Assembly: GCA_900321535.1 (NCBI GenBank)
Contig: ONWJ01000129.1
Location: 1-7,502 of the forward strand
Length of the DNA: 7,502 bases
Source of the DNA: an uncultured Erysipelotrichaceae bacterium
GTDB taxonomy: Bacteria > Bacillota_I > Bacilli_A > RFN20 > CAG-826
Direction of reading: 5' to 3'
Below, piece after piece: positions 1-6,698 of the stretch. Position numbers and translations under genes: made by a program. Below the pieces are notes generated by a model. It did no database searches. It was given only the letters and a program-made list of their open reading frames with translations, and was not told the origin of the DNA. Position 1 is the stretch's first letter; each line of letters starts with the position of its first letter.

Positions 1-1301
1 GAATGTTTCTTCAATAAATACTCGATGATGGAGATGGCAAGCGCTTCTCCTTCTTTAGGGGAAGTGCCAGTGCCAACTTCATCGAGCAACACCAAATCAT
101 TGCCGCCGATCTGAGATAAGATGGAAGCAATATTGGACATATGGCCAGAAAAGGTCGAGAGATTATCTTCTAACGATTGGGAATCGCCGATATCGAGGAA
201 GATATGTTTGAAGTATGGCAAGATGGAACCGTTATCCGCGATGACAAACATGCCACATTGGAAGAGCAATGCATTGATTCCAAGGGTTTTTAAGGCCACC
301 GTTTTGCCACCGGCGTTCGGCCCGCTGACAACGATGACTTTCTGTTTGGAAAGGAAGGCGAAATCATTGGAGATTACACTTGTCTGGTCCAATAAAGGAT
401 GACGAGCTTTTGGAAGGAAAAGCGAGCCATCATCGGATAAAACGGCGATGGAGCCATGAAGCGATTCTCCATAGAGAACTTTTGCCTGAAGGAAGTCTAA
501 ATCCCCGATGAATTCATCTAATCGAATGATATCTTCATCGCAAGAAGCAAGATTTGAAGACAAGATGGAGAGCAAACGGTTGATCTCTTTCTTCTCTTGG
601 GCTTCTAGCAAGGATAATTTCTGATCGAGCTCGACCAATTCCATCGGTTCGATGAACACCGACTCGCCAGAATTGGAGATATCTAAGGCGATGCCTTTGA
701 CTTTGTTTTTATAGGTAAGCGAAATCGGCAATACGTATTTGCCATCGCGCAAGGTCAAGGTGGAATCACTTAGGTACGGCGCATATTTCTCTACCAAGTG
801 AGATAAAACACGTTCGGATTCCTTTTTGGTTTTGATGATGTCTTTACGAATGCGCCGCAATTCAGGGGAAGCATCATCTTTGATGGTCCCGAATTCATCC
901 ATGATGGCTTCGATTTCATCGAGGATATCTTCTAAAGAAGGGATGGCGTGGATTTTGTTTAGAATCGCATCGGTCTCTTCTAGTTTTACGGCATATCCAT
1001 AAAGGGCTTTTTGGCAAACCAAATCCTGATAGATAGAAAGAATCTGCTCAACCATCAAGACATAGCCCTTTTTGGCTAATCCTAGATAGGAAGCGACACC
1101 CTTCCCTCCTCTTAATGGGAAGTGGCCGTGGATATCGATATCATCTTGGGCTTGCTTCAAATCCAAAAGAACACCTTCCATTTCTTTCTTTGGAAGGATT
1201 CTTAAGGAATTGACCTTGCTCTTGCCTAATGAGGTGAGGCAATAAGAAGCGAGGCTTTCCTTGATCTTGAAGAATTCTAGAATCTCAAATACGTCCTGCA
1301 T
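1..1301 (-). CDS. mutS2: Endonuclease MutS2, N-terminal part (3' end beyond window)
   Basis: The minus frame is open from an ATG at 1301 to the left edge, giving about 433 residues. It begins MQDVFEILEFFKIKESLASY, the typical MutS2 opening. The Walker A motif GPNAGGKT lies at residues 327-334 and Walker B, LVLLDEVGTGTSP with D407/E408, lies near residue 405; both match their places in the roughly 780-residue family. Residues 1 to about 300 correspond to the core, lever and clamp helices. The rest of the ATPase and the C-terminal Smr nuclease domain would lie off the left edge and cannot be seen. Family knowledge: MutS2 dimers bind branched DNA or collided ribosomes (RqcU/MutS2 role in Bacillus) and are not mismatch-repair MutS, because the mismatch-binding domain I is absent. 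The ATG at 1301 has no Shine-Dalgarno sequence, but a TATAAT lies 11 nt upstream, so the mRNA may be leaderless. The gene is divergent from rnhC. Confidence 0.95.
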   Translation of the reverse strand, partial: MQDVFEILEFFKIKESLASYCLTSLGKSKVNSLRILPKKEMEGVLLDLKQAQDDIDIHGHFPLRGGKGVASYLGLAKKGYVLMVEQILSIYQDLVCQKALYGYAVKLEETDAILNKIHAIPSLEDILDEIEAIMDEFGTIKDDASPELRRIRKDIIKTKKESERVLSHLVEKYAPYLSDSTLTLRDGKYVLPISLTYKNKVKGIALDISNSGESVFIEPMELVELDQKLSLLEAQEKKEINRLLSILSSNLASCDEDIIRLDEFIGDLDFLQAKVLYGESLHGSIAVLSDDGSLFLPKARHPLLDQTSVISNDFAFLSKQKVIVVSGPNAGGKTVALKTLGINALLFQCGMFVIADNGSILPYFKHIFLDIGDSQSLEDNLSTFSGHMSNIASILSQIGGNDLVLLDEVGTGTSPKEGEALAISIIEYLLKKH

Positions 1302-1312
1302 AAGCAGGAAGT

Positions 1313-1318
1313 ATTATA
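1313..1318 (-). promoter_or_regulatory. Putative -10 box for mutS2 (leaderless arrangement)
   Basis: A perfect TATAAT reads on the minus strand at 1318-1313. A start site about 7 nt downstream would fall near 1306, leaving about 5 nt before the mutS2 ATG at 1301. The interval (ACTTCCTGCTT) has no Shine-Dalgarno-like purine run. The best -35 at 17-bp spacing is TATGTC, which is a poor match, so the call rests on the -10 and its position. Confidence 0.5.
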
Positions 1319-1347
1319 AACAATTCTTCTTGCTAGACATACGCTTT

Positions 1348-1376
1348 TGCGCTGCACGCGTTTATAATAAAGCGCA
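1348..1376. repeat. Small inverted repeat flanking the rnhC -10 box
   Basis: TGCGCT (1348-1353) and its exact complement AGCGCA (1371-1376) enclose the TATAAT at 1363-1368 with 17 bp between the arms. The right arm covers the predicted start site. This is the geometry of a possible operator, but two 6-bp arms can arise by chance and no repressor is implied by the neighbours. Confidence 0.25.
1363..1368 (+). promoter_or_regulatory. Putative -10 box for rnhC (leaderless arrangement)
   Basis: A perfect TATAAT at 1363-1368 ends 9 nt before the ATG at 1378. With normal start-site spacing, transcription would begin near 1375, giving a 5' UTR of 0-3 nt. The intervening AAAGCGCAT has no usable ribosome binding site. 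No good TTGACA-like element lies 16-18 bp upstream (TACGCT at 17 bp). The site shares the string TTTATAATA with the mutS2 promoter on the opposite strand. Confidence 0.5.
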
Positions 1377-1377
1377 T

Positions 1378-2286
1378 ATGGCAAGCAACGTCGTCTCCGT
1401 TTCCATCGATGAATCCACCATGAACCGTATCATGGGTTTTTATCGTGAATATGAAATCGAGCCATCTAACGAATTCATTCTTTTCGCGGCGAAAAACGAA
1501 GACGTCATGGTTACCATCTACAAAAAAGTGAAAAACGGTTGCAGATCCTGTGTATTCCAAGGAAATAAAGCCGAATATGAGGCATCTATCTTCGTTCCGG
1601 TGATTCCCGAAACGATGAAGAAAGAGATTCATAGAAAAGAGACCTACCGCTTTTTTGACCAGATTGGTTCGGATGAAGTTGGGACCGGAGATTATTTTGG
1701 ACCCATCATCGTCTGCGCTGCTTTCGTCGATGCAAAAGGCAACGCTCGACTTCATGAACTCGGCATCACCGACTCAAAGAAGATGTCGGATCAATATCTC
1801 CTAGAAATCGGTCCTACTTTGATTGAAACCTTCGATTATTCCTTGCTAAGAGTGGATAACGAAACCTATAACACCCAGCAACAACGCGGCTACAACATGA
1901 ACAAGATGAAGGCCGTTTTGCATAACCGCGTCCTATTGAATATGGCCGCGCGTCATCCAGGCATTGCGTTATGCCAGGACCAATTCGCCGAACCGTCTCT
2001 TTATTATTCGTATTTGTCCAAAGAGAAAGAAGTCGCCAGAGAAATTCAATTCTCCACCAAAGGGGAAACCGCATTTCCTAGCGTAGCCCTAGCTAGTTGC
2101 ATCGCCCGTTTCCACTTCTTGAAGAAGATGGAAGAGATGTCCTTAGAATTAGGCGCACCGATCCCTCTAGGCGCCGGCACCGAAGTCGATGCATTCGCGA
2201 AAAAGCTTTATGAACAGATCGGCGAAGAGGGCATGAAAAAGTACGTGAAGTGGAATTTCGCGAACACCAAAAAGCTTGCAGAATAG
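1378..2286 (+). CDS. rnhC: Ribonuclease HIII
   Basis: This 302-residue protein cleaves the RNA strand of RNA:DNA hybrids in the cytoplasm. Residues 1 to about 75 form the TBP-like N-terminal substrate-binding domain typical of RNase HIII, and the rest is the RNase H fold. IGSDEVGTGDYFGP at residues 97-110 supplies D99 and E100. LGITDSKKMSD (129-138) is the conserved DSK block, CQDQFAEP (199-206) supplies D201, and TEVDAFAKKL has D271 at the place of the fourth acidic residue. The C-terminal NFANTKK block is also conserved. The length matches the family (about 310). The frame stays open upstream to 1261, but the ATG at 1378 is chosen because MASNVVSVSI aligns with the usual N-terminus, a TATAAT sits just before it, and an earlier start would run into the mutS2 promoter and coding region. 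It is divergent from mutS2 and convergent with rluD. RNase HII is excluded by the N-terminal domain and the GTGDYFGP motif. Confidence 0.95.
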   Translation: MASNVVSVSIDESTMNRIMGFYREYEIEPSNEFILFAAKNEDVMVTIYKKVKNGCRSCVFQGNKAEYEASIFVPVIPETMKKEIHRKETYRFFDQIGSDEVGTGDYFGPIIVCAAFVDAKGNARLHELGITDSKKMSDQYLLEIGPTLIETFDYSLLRVDNETYNTQQQRGYNMNKMKAVLHNRVLLNMAARHPGIALCQDQFAEPSLYYSYLSKEKEVAREIQFSTKGETAFPSVALASCIARFHFLKKMEEMSLELGAPIPLGAGTEVDAFAKKLYEQIGEEGMKKYVKWNFANTKKLAE

Positions 2287-2302
2287 CGTTATTTTCGTTT
2301 AT

Positions 2303-2339
2303 CTAAATCAATTTAGGCGGGTTTTGCAGGGTTTTTGCC
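2303..2339. repeat. Short repeats in the rnhC-rluD spacer
   Basis: The spacer after the rnhC stop holds a palindrome, CTAAAT-CA-ATTTAG (2303-2316). It is followed by a near-tandem pair, GGGTTTTGC (2319-2327) and GGGTTTTTGC (2329-2338). Neither makes a convincing terminator stem. They may be leftovers of slippage or a processing structure, and no function can be assigned. Confidence 0.35.
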
Positions 2340-2349
2340 CATAGAAACA

Positions 2350-2373
2350 AATAAAGGCCAAGTGGCCTTTATT
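2350..2373. terminator. Bidirectional intrinsic terminator between rnhC and rluD
   Basis: AATAAAGGCC (2350-2359), loop AAGT and GGCCTTTATT (2364-2373) form a perfect 10-bp stem with a GGCC core. Reading plus, the core is followed by TTTATTCTTCT; reading minus, by TTTATTTGTTT. Both are T-rich enough for intrinsic termination. The position between convergent genes fits a terminator serving rnhC and the ileS operon together. The rluD stop codon (2371-2369) lies inside one arm. Confidence 0.85.
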
Positions 2374-3274
2374 CTTCTATTTCAGCTAAGATTTGCTGGA
2401 AATAAGGTGGAAGCGGCGCTTCGAAACTCATTTCCTTTTTGCTTCTAGGATGGGTCAAGGTCAAGCGGTAAGCATGAAGTAATTGCCCTTCCTTATAAAG
2501 CTTGCGGTTGCCTGAACCATATACGGGGTCTCCAATGACAGGATGGCCAATGTACTCCATATGTACACGGATTTGATGAGTCCTGCCTGTTAGTAGTCTA
2601 CAGGATATCAATGTTGCATCGGCTTTCCTAAAACGCTTCTCGACATGGAAATAGGTAACCGATTCTTTTCCTTTGGCGAGGTCCACCGCTTGCTTGGTCG
2701 GATGGATGCGGTCTCTTCCAATCGGCGCGTCGATTTTCCCATCGCTTTCTAAAATGATGCCTTTGACTAGCGCCATATACTCGCGGTGCATCGAATGATC
2801 GGCGAGTTGGCTTTGCAAAAACAACATGGCTTCATCGTTTTTTGCTACCACTAATAAGCCAGAGGTGTCTTTATCGATGCGATGAACGATGCCGGGACGA
2901 GAAGAAGACGATGATAGCTGCGTTCCTCTGCCTAAAAGAGCATTCACCAAGGTTCCGCTTTCATTGCCATTTCCTGGATGAACCACAAGTCCAGCTGGTT
3001 TATTGATGACGATGATATCTTCATCCTCATAAACGATTTCTAGAGGGATATCTTCGCCTTGAAGGGTACTTGGTTTTTCTTCTTGCTCTTGGATTTCAAT
3101 GACATCCGCTTCGCTTACTTTATAGGAACGAGAGACGTTTTTGCCATTAACAAAGACAAAGCCTTCTTCAATTAGGGTTTCCGCTTTTGAACGGGATAAC
3201 GTAGCTCCGGCTTTGAATAAGAAAGCGTCAAGGCGTAAGCCAGAAAGAGATGAGGTTACTTCAATGCGCCTCAC
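2369..3274 (-). CDS. RluD/RluA-family pseudouridine synthase with S4 domain
   Basis: This 301-residue enzyme isomerises uridine to pseudouridine in RNA, most likely 23S rRNA; it is the counterpart of B. subtilis ylyB. Residues about 11-60 form an S4 RNA-binding domain (LRLDAFLFKAG, then FVNGKNVSRSYKV). The catalytic domain has NKPAGLVVHP at 91-100, motif II HRIDKDTSGLLVVAK at 131-145 with catalytic D134, and GRTHQIRVHM at 230-239. The length is normal for the RluD group. The start is a GTG at 3274 that overlaps the lspA TGA (GTGA). A strong AGGAGG 7 nt upstream supports it, and the product begins MRRIEVTSS, where the S4 domain would be expected to start. The overlap suggests translational coupling with lspA. 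The stop lies in the terminator stem. The exact target uridine cannot be read from sequence, so no specific rlu symbol is given. Confidence 0.93.
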   Translation of the reverse strand: MRRIEVTSSLSGLRLDAFLFKAGATLSRSKAETLIEEGFVFVNGKNVSRSYKVSEADVIEIQEQEEKPSTLQGEDIPLEIVYEDEDIIVINKPAGLVVHPGNGNESGTLVNALLGRGTQLSSSSSRPGIVHRIDKDTSGLLVVAKNDEAMLFLQSQLADHSMHREYMALVKGIILESDGKIDAPIGRDRIHPTKQAVDLAKGKESVTYFHVEKRFRKADATLISCRLLTGRTHQIRVHMEYIGHPVIGDPVYGSGNRKLYKEGQLLHAYRLTLTHPRSKKEMSFEAPLPPYFQQILAEIEE

Positions 3275-3933
3275 GCTTCTTCCTCCTGGTTTTCTTCTTC
3301 CTCTTCTTCTTTCTTCTGTTCGTCGATTTCTCGAGGATCGACAGAGAGATCATCCGCGGTTCCCGCTTTGGCTTTCATGGTTTTGAAGTTATCGATAAGA
3401 ATCACAACGATAAAGACGATGATGCCGATGACTAAGAACGAATCCGCGAAATTGAAGGTCGCGAACGGGTTGACGAAATTGACTGGGGCGTTGGGGCCTC
3501 CGCCAAGATAGAACTGGATGAAGTCGATGACACCATTGAAGCCGGTGGTGCCTTCCCAATAGAAGGCACGGTCAATCAAATTGCCGACGGCGCCGCTAAA
3601 AAGCAGCATCGCGATGACGTGTTCTCTGGTTCTGAACTTTGATTTTTTCAACGCCCAGACAACCATGATAATCACCGACATGATCACCGAGATCGAGATG
3701 TTGATGACTCTACCAGCTACACCAAGTTGCTCACCTAACGAGAAGGCGATCGCGACATTGTAGGATTTGGTGATGTAAAGGAAATTTGGAATCAAAGGGA
3801 TCTTCTCATAGAGGGCGCAGTTTTTCTCGACAATCCATTTAGAAACGATATCGACGACGAAAAGCAAGATCGCGCCAAGAAGGAAGAGAAAGAATTTTTT
3901 CTCTTTTTTGATGTAATCTAAAACTTTCCCCAT
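3271..3933 (-). CDS. lspA: Lipoprotein signal peptidase (signal peptidase II), with long acidic tail
   Basis: LspA is an inner-membrane aspartyl protease that removes the signal peptide of diacylglyceryl-modified prolipoproteins. Four membrane segments are visible: residues about 13-34 (FFLFLLGAILLFVVDIV), 74-95, 107-122 and 165-183. The family residues are present: D28 in DIVSK, N59 in the NVAIAF block, catalytic D121 in GNLIDR and catalytic D164 in FNFADS. At 220 residues it is longer than the usual 150-170. Part of the excess is a longer loop between the two catalytic motifs, containing GGGPNAPVNFVNPFAT. The rest is a charged tail from about residue 184 ending in a Glu-rich run (KKEEEEEENQEEEA). 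The ATG lies 4 nt after the ileS stop, with AAGG (3944-3941) inside the end of ileS as ribosome binding site. The TGA overlaps the rluD GTG by 4 nt. This use of TGA as a stop also argues against a UGA-Trp code. Confidence 0.95.
   Translation of the reverse strand: MGKVLDYIKKEKKFFLFLLGAILLFVVDIVSKWIVEKNCALYEKIPLIPNFLYITKSYNVAIAFSLGEQLGVAGRVINISISVIMSVIIMVVWALKKSKFRTREHVIAMLLFSGAVGNLIDRAFYWEGTTGFNGVIDFIQFYLGGGPNAPVNFVNPFATFNFADSFLVIGIIVFIVVILIDNFKTMKAKAGTADDLSVDPREIDEQKKEEEEEENQEEEA
3282..3287 (-). promoter_or_regulatory. Internal ribosome binding site for rluD
   Basis: AGGAGG reads on the minus strand within the Glu-rich 3' end of lspA, 7 nt before the GTG at 3274. It supports the GTG start and translational coupling through the GTGA overlap. 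Confidence 0.8.
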
Positions 3934-3937
3934 AGGC

Positions 3938-6646
3938 TTACCTTAAAGCCTCATCGCAGCGATGGCAAAGATGTCCTTCCTCATGTTCCACCGTATCTTC
4001 ATAGACAAAGCGGCAACGTGGGCAAGTTTCCCCTTTTGCTACGCTAACGAGCGCTTTATTTTCCTTTCCTTTGGATAGGCTCACGCTAGAGACGATAAAG
4101 ACCTTGGCCAAGGTATCGCTATCGAGCTTCGCAAGCTTATCGAGCAAGTCTTCATCGGCGACTTCTAACGCCAAACTGGCCTGGCTAGAGGAGCCGATCT
4201 TTCCTTCTTTTCTTGCTTCTTCTAAGCCGAGCAAGGCGCAATCGCGGAGCTGACGGAAGCTTGCATAAGAAGCAAGCACGTCTTCACCGAATTCGTGGCT
4301 TGGCTTTGGCATATCTTCGAGTTGTACCGATTCCTTCTTCTCACCTGGGAAATAGGAATAGACCTCTTCCATGGTGAATGGGAGGATTGGGTTAAGCAAT
4401 AAGCAGAGGGTGCGCGCACATTCATAGATGACGGACACCACTGCTTTTCTTCTAACGGAATCTTTCTTATCGCAATAGAGGATATCTTTGTTCAAATCGA
4501 GGTAGAACGAAGAGAGGTCATTGGACATGAAGGTCGTGATCGCGTCGACGTTAGAACGGAAATCGTATTTTTCATATCCGTCCAAGACTTTGTTCTTCAC
4601 TTGCTCGAGTTTTGCAAGGATATAGTTATCCACTAAGGAATAGTCTTCTTTTTTCACATCGAAAAGCTCATTGATGTTGCCGAGCATGAACTTGAAAGTG
4701 TTGCGGATCTTGCGGTAATTATCGGTGACGGTTCCGATGAGTCCTTCGCCTAAGCGAGCATCGCCAGTGTAGTCAACAGAAGCCGCCCACAAACGAAGAA
4801 TATCCGCGCCGAACTGATCCATGATCTTATTTGGATCGATGCCGTTTCCAGCGGATTTAGACATCTTTTGCCAGCTTTCATCCATGACAAAGCCATGAGT
4901 GACGCAGGTCTTGAATGGCGCGACGTCGTTGGTGGCGACCGAAACGATCAGCGAAGCATTGAACCAGCCACGATATTGGTCGTTACCTTCTAAATAGAGG
5001 TCGCAAGGATATTTGAGGCCGCGTTCCACCATCGTGCCATTCCAGCTTGAGCCAGAATCGAACCAAACGTCCATGATATCGGTCTCTTTGGTGAAGTTGC
5101 CGTTAGGAGAGGCAGCGTTTTGATAGCCTTCTGGGAGCAATTCTTTTGCAGAGGAAGAGAACCAGATGTTGGAGCCGTGTTTGGCGATGAGGTTACGGAT
5201 ATGCTCAAAGACAGGCTTCTCTAAGATTGGAGAGCCATCTTCGTTATAGATGATTGGGATTGGAACACCCCAAACACGTTGACGGGAGATGCACCAGTCC
5301 GCGCGGTCTTTGATCATATTGACCATCTTGGCTTCGCCCCAAGCAGGAACCCATTGGATTTCCTTGATCGCATCAAGAAGCTTCTCTCTGATGGGCTCGA
5401 TGGAGCAGAACCACTGCGGGGTCGCGCGGAAGATAACAGGTTTTTTGGTTCTCCAGTCATGGGGATAGCTATGGACGATATCTTCTCTTTTCAAGATGCG
5501 TCCATCTTTATTCAGCATATCGATGACAACATCTTGGGTATCATCGTAGAACATGCCGTTGAGCGGATTGCCCTCTTCCATATGGACAATGCCTTTTTCA
5601 TCGACGAATCCTTGCGGTTTCAAGCCATATTTCAAGCAGACATTGAAGTCATCAAGACCGTGGTCAGGGTCGGTATGGACGCAGCCAGTACCGGCGTCAT
5701 CGCTGACGAAGGAGGCGTTCATGACCAAGGATTCTTTATTGCGGTAAAGCGGGTGATAGCAGGTTACACCTTCTAAGTCAGAGCCACGGAAGGTCTTAAG
5801 CAACTTGGTTTCACCCAAGGAGAGTTCTTCTTTGAGGGATTCTTCCATCGATTTGAGGAAGACGAATTTGCCTTTGGAGGTTTCGAATAACCCATATTCA
5901 AAGCGAGGATTGAGTGTCACGCCTTGGTTAGAAGGAAGGGTCCAAGGGGTGGTTGTCCAGATGATGAATTTCGCGTCATCTGGGAGCAATCCCTTGCTAT
6001 CTTTGACATCTAAGGCGACATAAAGCGTCTTGGCTTCGACATCATGATATTCGACCTCAGCCTCGGCTAATGCCGATTCGGAGGACCAAGACCAATAAAC
6101 AGGTTTGGAACCCTTGAAGATCAATCCTTTTAACGCCATCGCGGCGAAAACATCGATCTGACGGGCTTCGTATTCTGGGAGAAGGGTGAGATAAGGATGA
6201 TCATAATCACCTAAGCAGCCAAGACGGCGGATCTGTCCTTTTTGGCGTTCCACCTGGCTTTTTGCGTAATTCTCGCAGATGGTGCGGAATTCTTCGACCG
6301 GGGTTGTTTTGCGGTTGACCCCGCTTTTGGTGACCTTGACTTCGATGGGGAGGCCGTGTGTGTCCCAACCAAAGACAAATGGGGTCTTATGGCCGGCCAT
6401 GTTTTGATAGCGGACCACGAAATCCTTGAGGCAGCGATTGAGGGCATGACCGCAGTGCATGTCGCCGTTTGCATACGGCGGACCATCATGAAGAGCGAAT
6501 TCATCGCAACCATCACGATTTTCGTTCATCTTCTCATAAAGCTTGATATCTTGCCATTTCTTCACCAAGACAGGCTCTTTTTGAGCGAGTCCTGCTCTCA
6601 TTGGGAATTCGGTGTTCGGCATGAGCAATGTGTCTTTTAAGGCCAT
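3938..6646 (-). CDS. ileS: Isoleucyl-tRNA synthetase
   Basis: This 902-residue cytoplasmic class I synthetase charges tRNA-Ile. The ATP-binding HxGH motif is HCGH at 64-67, inside PPYANGDMHCGHALN. KMSKS is at 594-598, followed by AGNGIDP. The CP1 editing domain (about 200-400) has the Thr-rich WTTTPWTLPSN at 230-240 and GTGCVHTDPDHGLDDF at 319-334. H324 and D333 match the known editing His/Asp, but two usually small residues are Asp here (D326, D328; the norm is HTAPGHG). WFDSGSSW (528-535) and the anticodon-binding helices follow. The C-terminus ends in a zinc-binding set C875, C878, C894 and C897 (CPRC/CHRC). Length and zinc knuckle are those of the bacterial type rather than the eukaryote-like mupirocin-resistant type. 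The start ATG at 6646 has a strong AAGGAGA upstream. It is the first gene of the ileS-lspA-rluD operon and is controlled by the T-box leader. Confidence 0.97.
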   Translation of the reverse strand: MALKDTLLMPNTEFPMRAGLAQKEPVLVKKWQDIKLYEKMNENRDGCDEFALHDGPPYANGDMHCGHALNRCLKDFVVRYQNMAGHKTPFVFGWDTHGLPIEVKVTKSGVNRKTTPVEEFRTICENYAKSQVERQKGQIRRLGCLGDYDHPYLTLLPEYEARQIDVFAAMALKGLIFKGSKPVYWSWSSESALAEAEVEYHDVEAKTLYVALDVKDSKGLLPDDAKFIIWTTTPWTLPSNQGVTLNPRFEYGLFETSKGKFVFLKSMEESLKEELSLGETKLLKTFRGSDLEGVTCYHPLYRNKESLVMNASFVSDDAGTGCVHTDPDHGLDDFNVCLKYGLKPQGFVDEKGIVHMEEGNPLNGMFYDDTQDVVIDMLNKDGRILKREDIVHSYPHDWRTKKPVIFRATPQWFCSIEPIREKLLDAIKEIQWVPAWGEAKMVNMIKDRADWCISRQRVWGVPIPIIYNEDGSPILEKPVFEHIRNLIAKHGSNIWFSSSAKELLPEGYQNAASPNGNFTKETDIMDVWFDSGSSWNGTMVERGLKYPCDLYLEGNDQYRGWFNASLIVSVATNDVAPFKTCVTHGFVMDESWQKMSKSAGNGIDPNKIMDQFGADILRLWAASVDYTGDARLGEGLIGTVTDNYRKIRNTFKFMLGNINELFDVKKEDYSLVDNYILAKLEQVKNKVLDGYEKYDFRSNVDAITTFMSNDLSSFYLDLNKDILYCDKKDSVRRKAVVSVIYECARTLCLLLNPILPFTMEEVYSYFPGEKKESVQLEDMPKPSHEFGEDVLASYASFRQLRDCALLGLEEARKEGKIGSSSQASLALEVADEDLLDKLAKLDSDTLAKVFIVSSVSLSKGKENKALVSVAKGETCPRCRFVYEDTVEHEEGHLCHRCDEALR

Positions 6647-6651
6647 AATCT

Positions 6652-6658
6652 TCTCCTT
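6652..6658 (-). promoter_or_regulatory. Ribosome binding site of ileS
   Basis: AAGGAGA lies 5 nt before the ATG at 6646 and directly after the U-tract of the T-box terminator. It shows that the organism does use Shine-Dalgarno signals, which makes their absence at mutS2 and rnhC notable. Confidence 0.85.
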
Positions 6659-6660
6659 CG

Positions 6661-6698
6661 AATAAATAAAACCCTGGGCCCAAACAAGGACGCCAGGG
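6661..6698 (-). terminator. T-box attenuator terminator
   Basis: Reading minus, CCCTGG (6698-6693) pairs with CCAGGG (6677-6672). GTCC and GGGC extend the stem past a single bulged C, and it is followed by TTTTATTTATT (6671-6661). Its 5' arm contains the 3' strand of the antiterminator (CGTCCTT, 6692-6686), so the two structures exclude each other. Confidence 0.88.

Noticed and set aside
1261..1377. N-terminal extension of rnhC from a TTG at 1261
   Set aside because: The added residues have no family similarity and would overlap the mutS2 start and both promoters; the ATG at 1378 aligns with the family N-terminus.
1333..1755. 140-codon minus-strand open frame opposite rnhC
   Set aside because: It overlaps the rnhC catalytic region and the divergent promoters, and its product resembles no known family.
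2316..2340. A second terminator in the GGGTTTTGC repeat region
   Set aside because: Only 3-bp stems can be drawn; the clear terminator is the hairpin at 2350-2373.
5279..5776. 165-codon plus-strand open frame opposite ileS
   Set aside because: It lies fully antisense to the editing domain of a clear ileS. It has no ribosome binding site, and its composition is what a complementary reading of ileS codons gives.
6242..6640. 132-codon plus-strand open frame opposite the ileS N-terminus
   Set aside because: It mirrors the HIGH-motif region of ileS and has no recognisable domain or start signal.
3271..6646. A novel multi-gene system in the ileS-lspA-rluD cluster
   Set aside because: This gene order is well known in Bacillota and every member is a recognised housekeeping enzyme.
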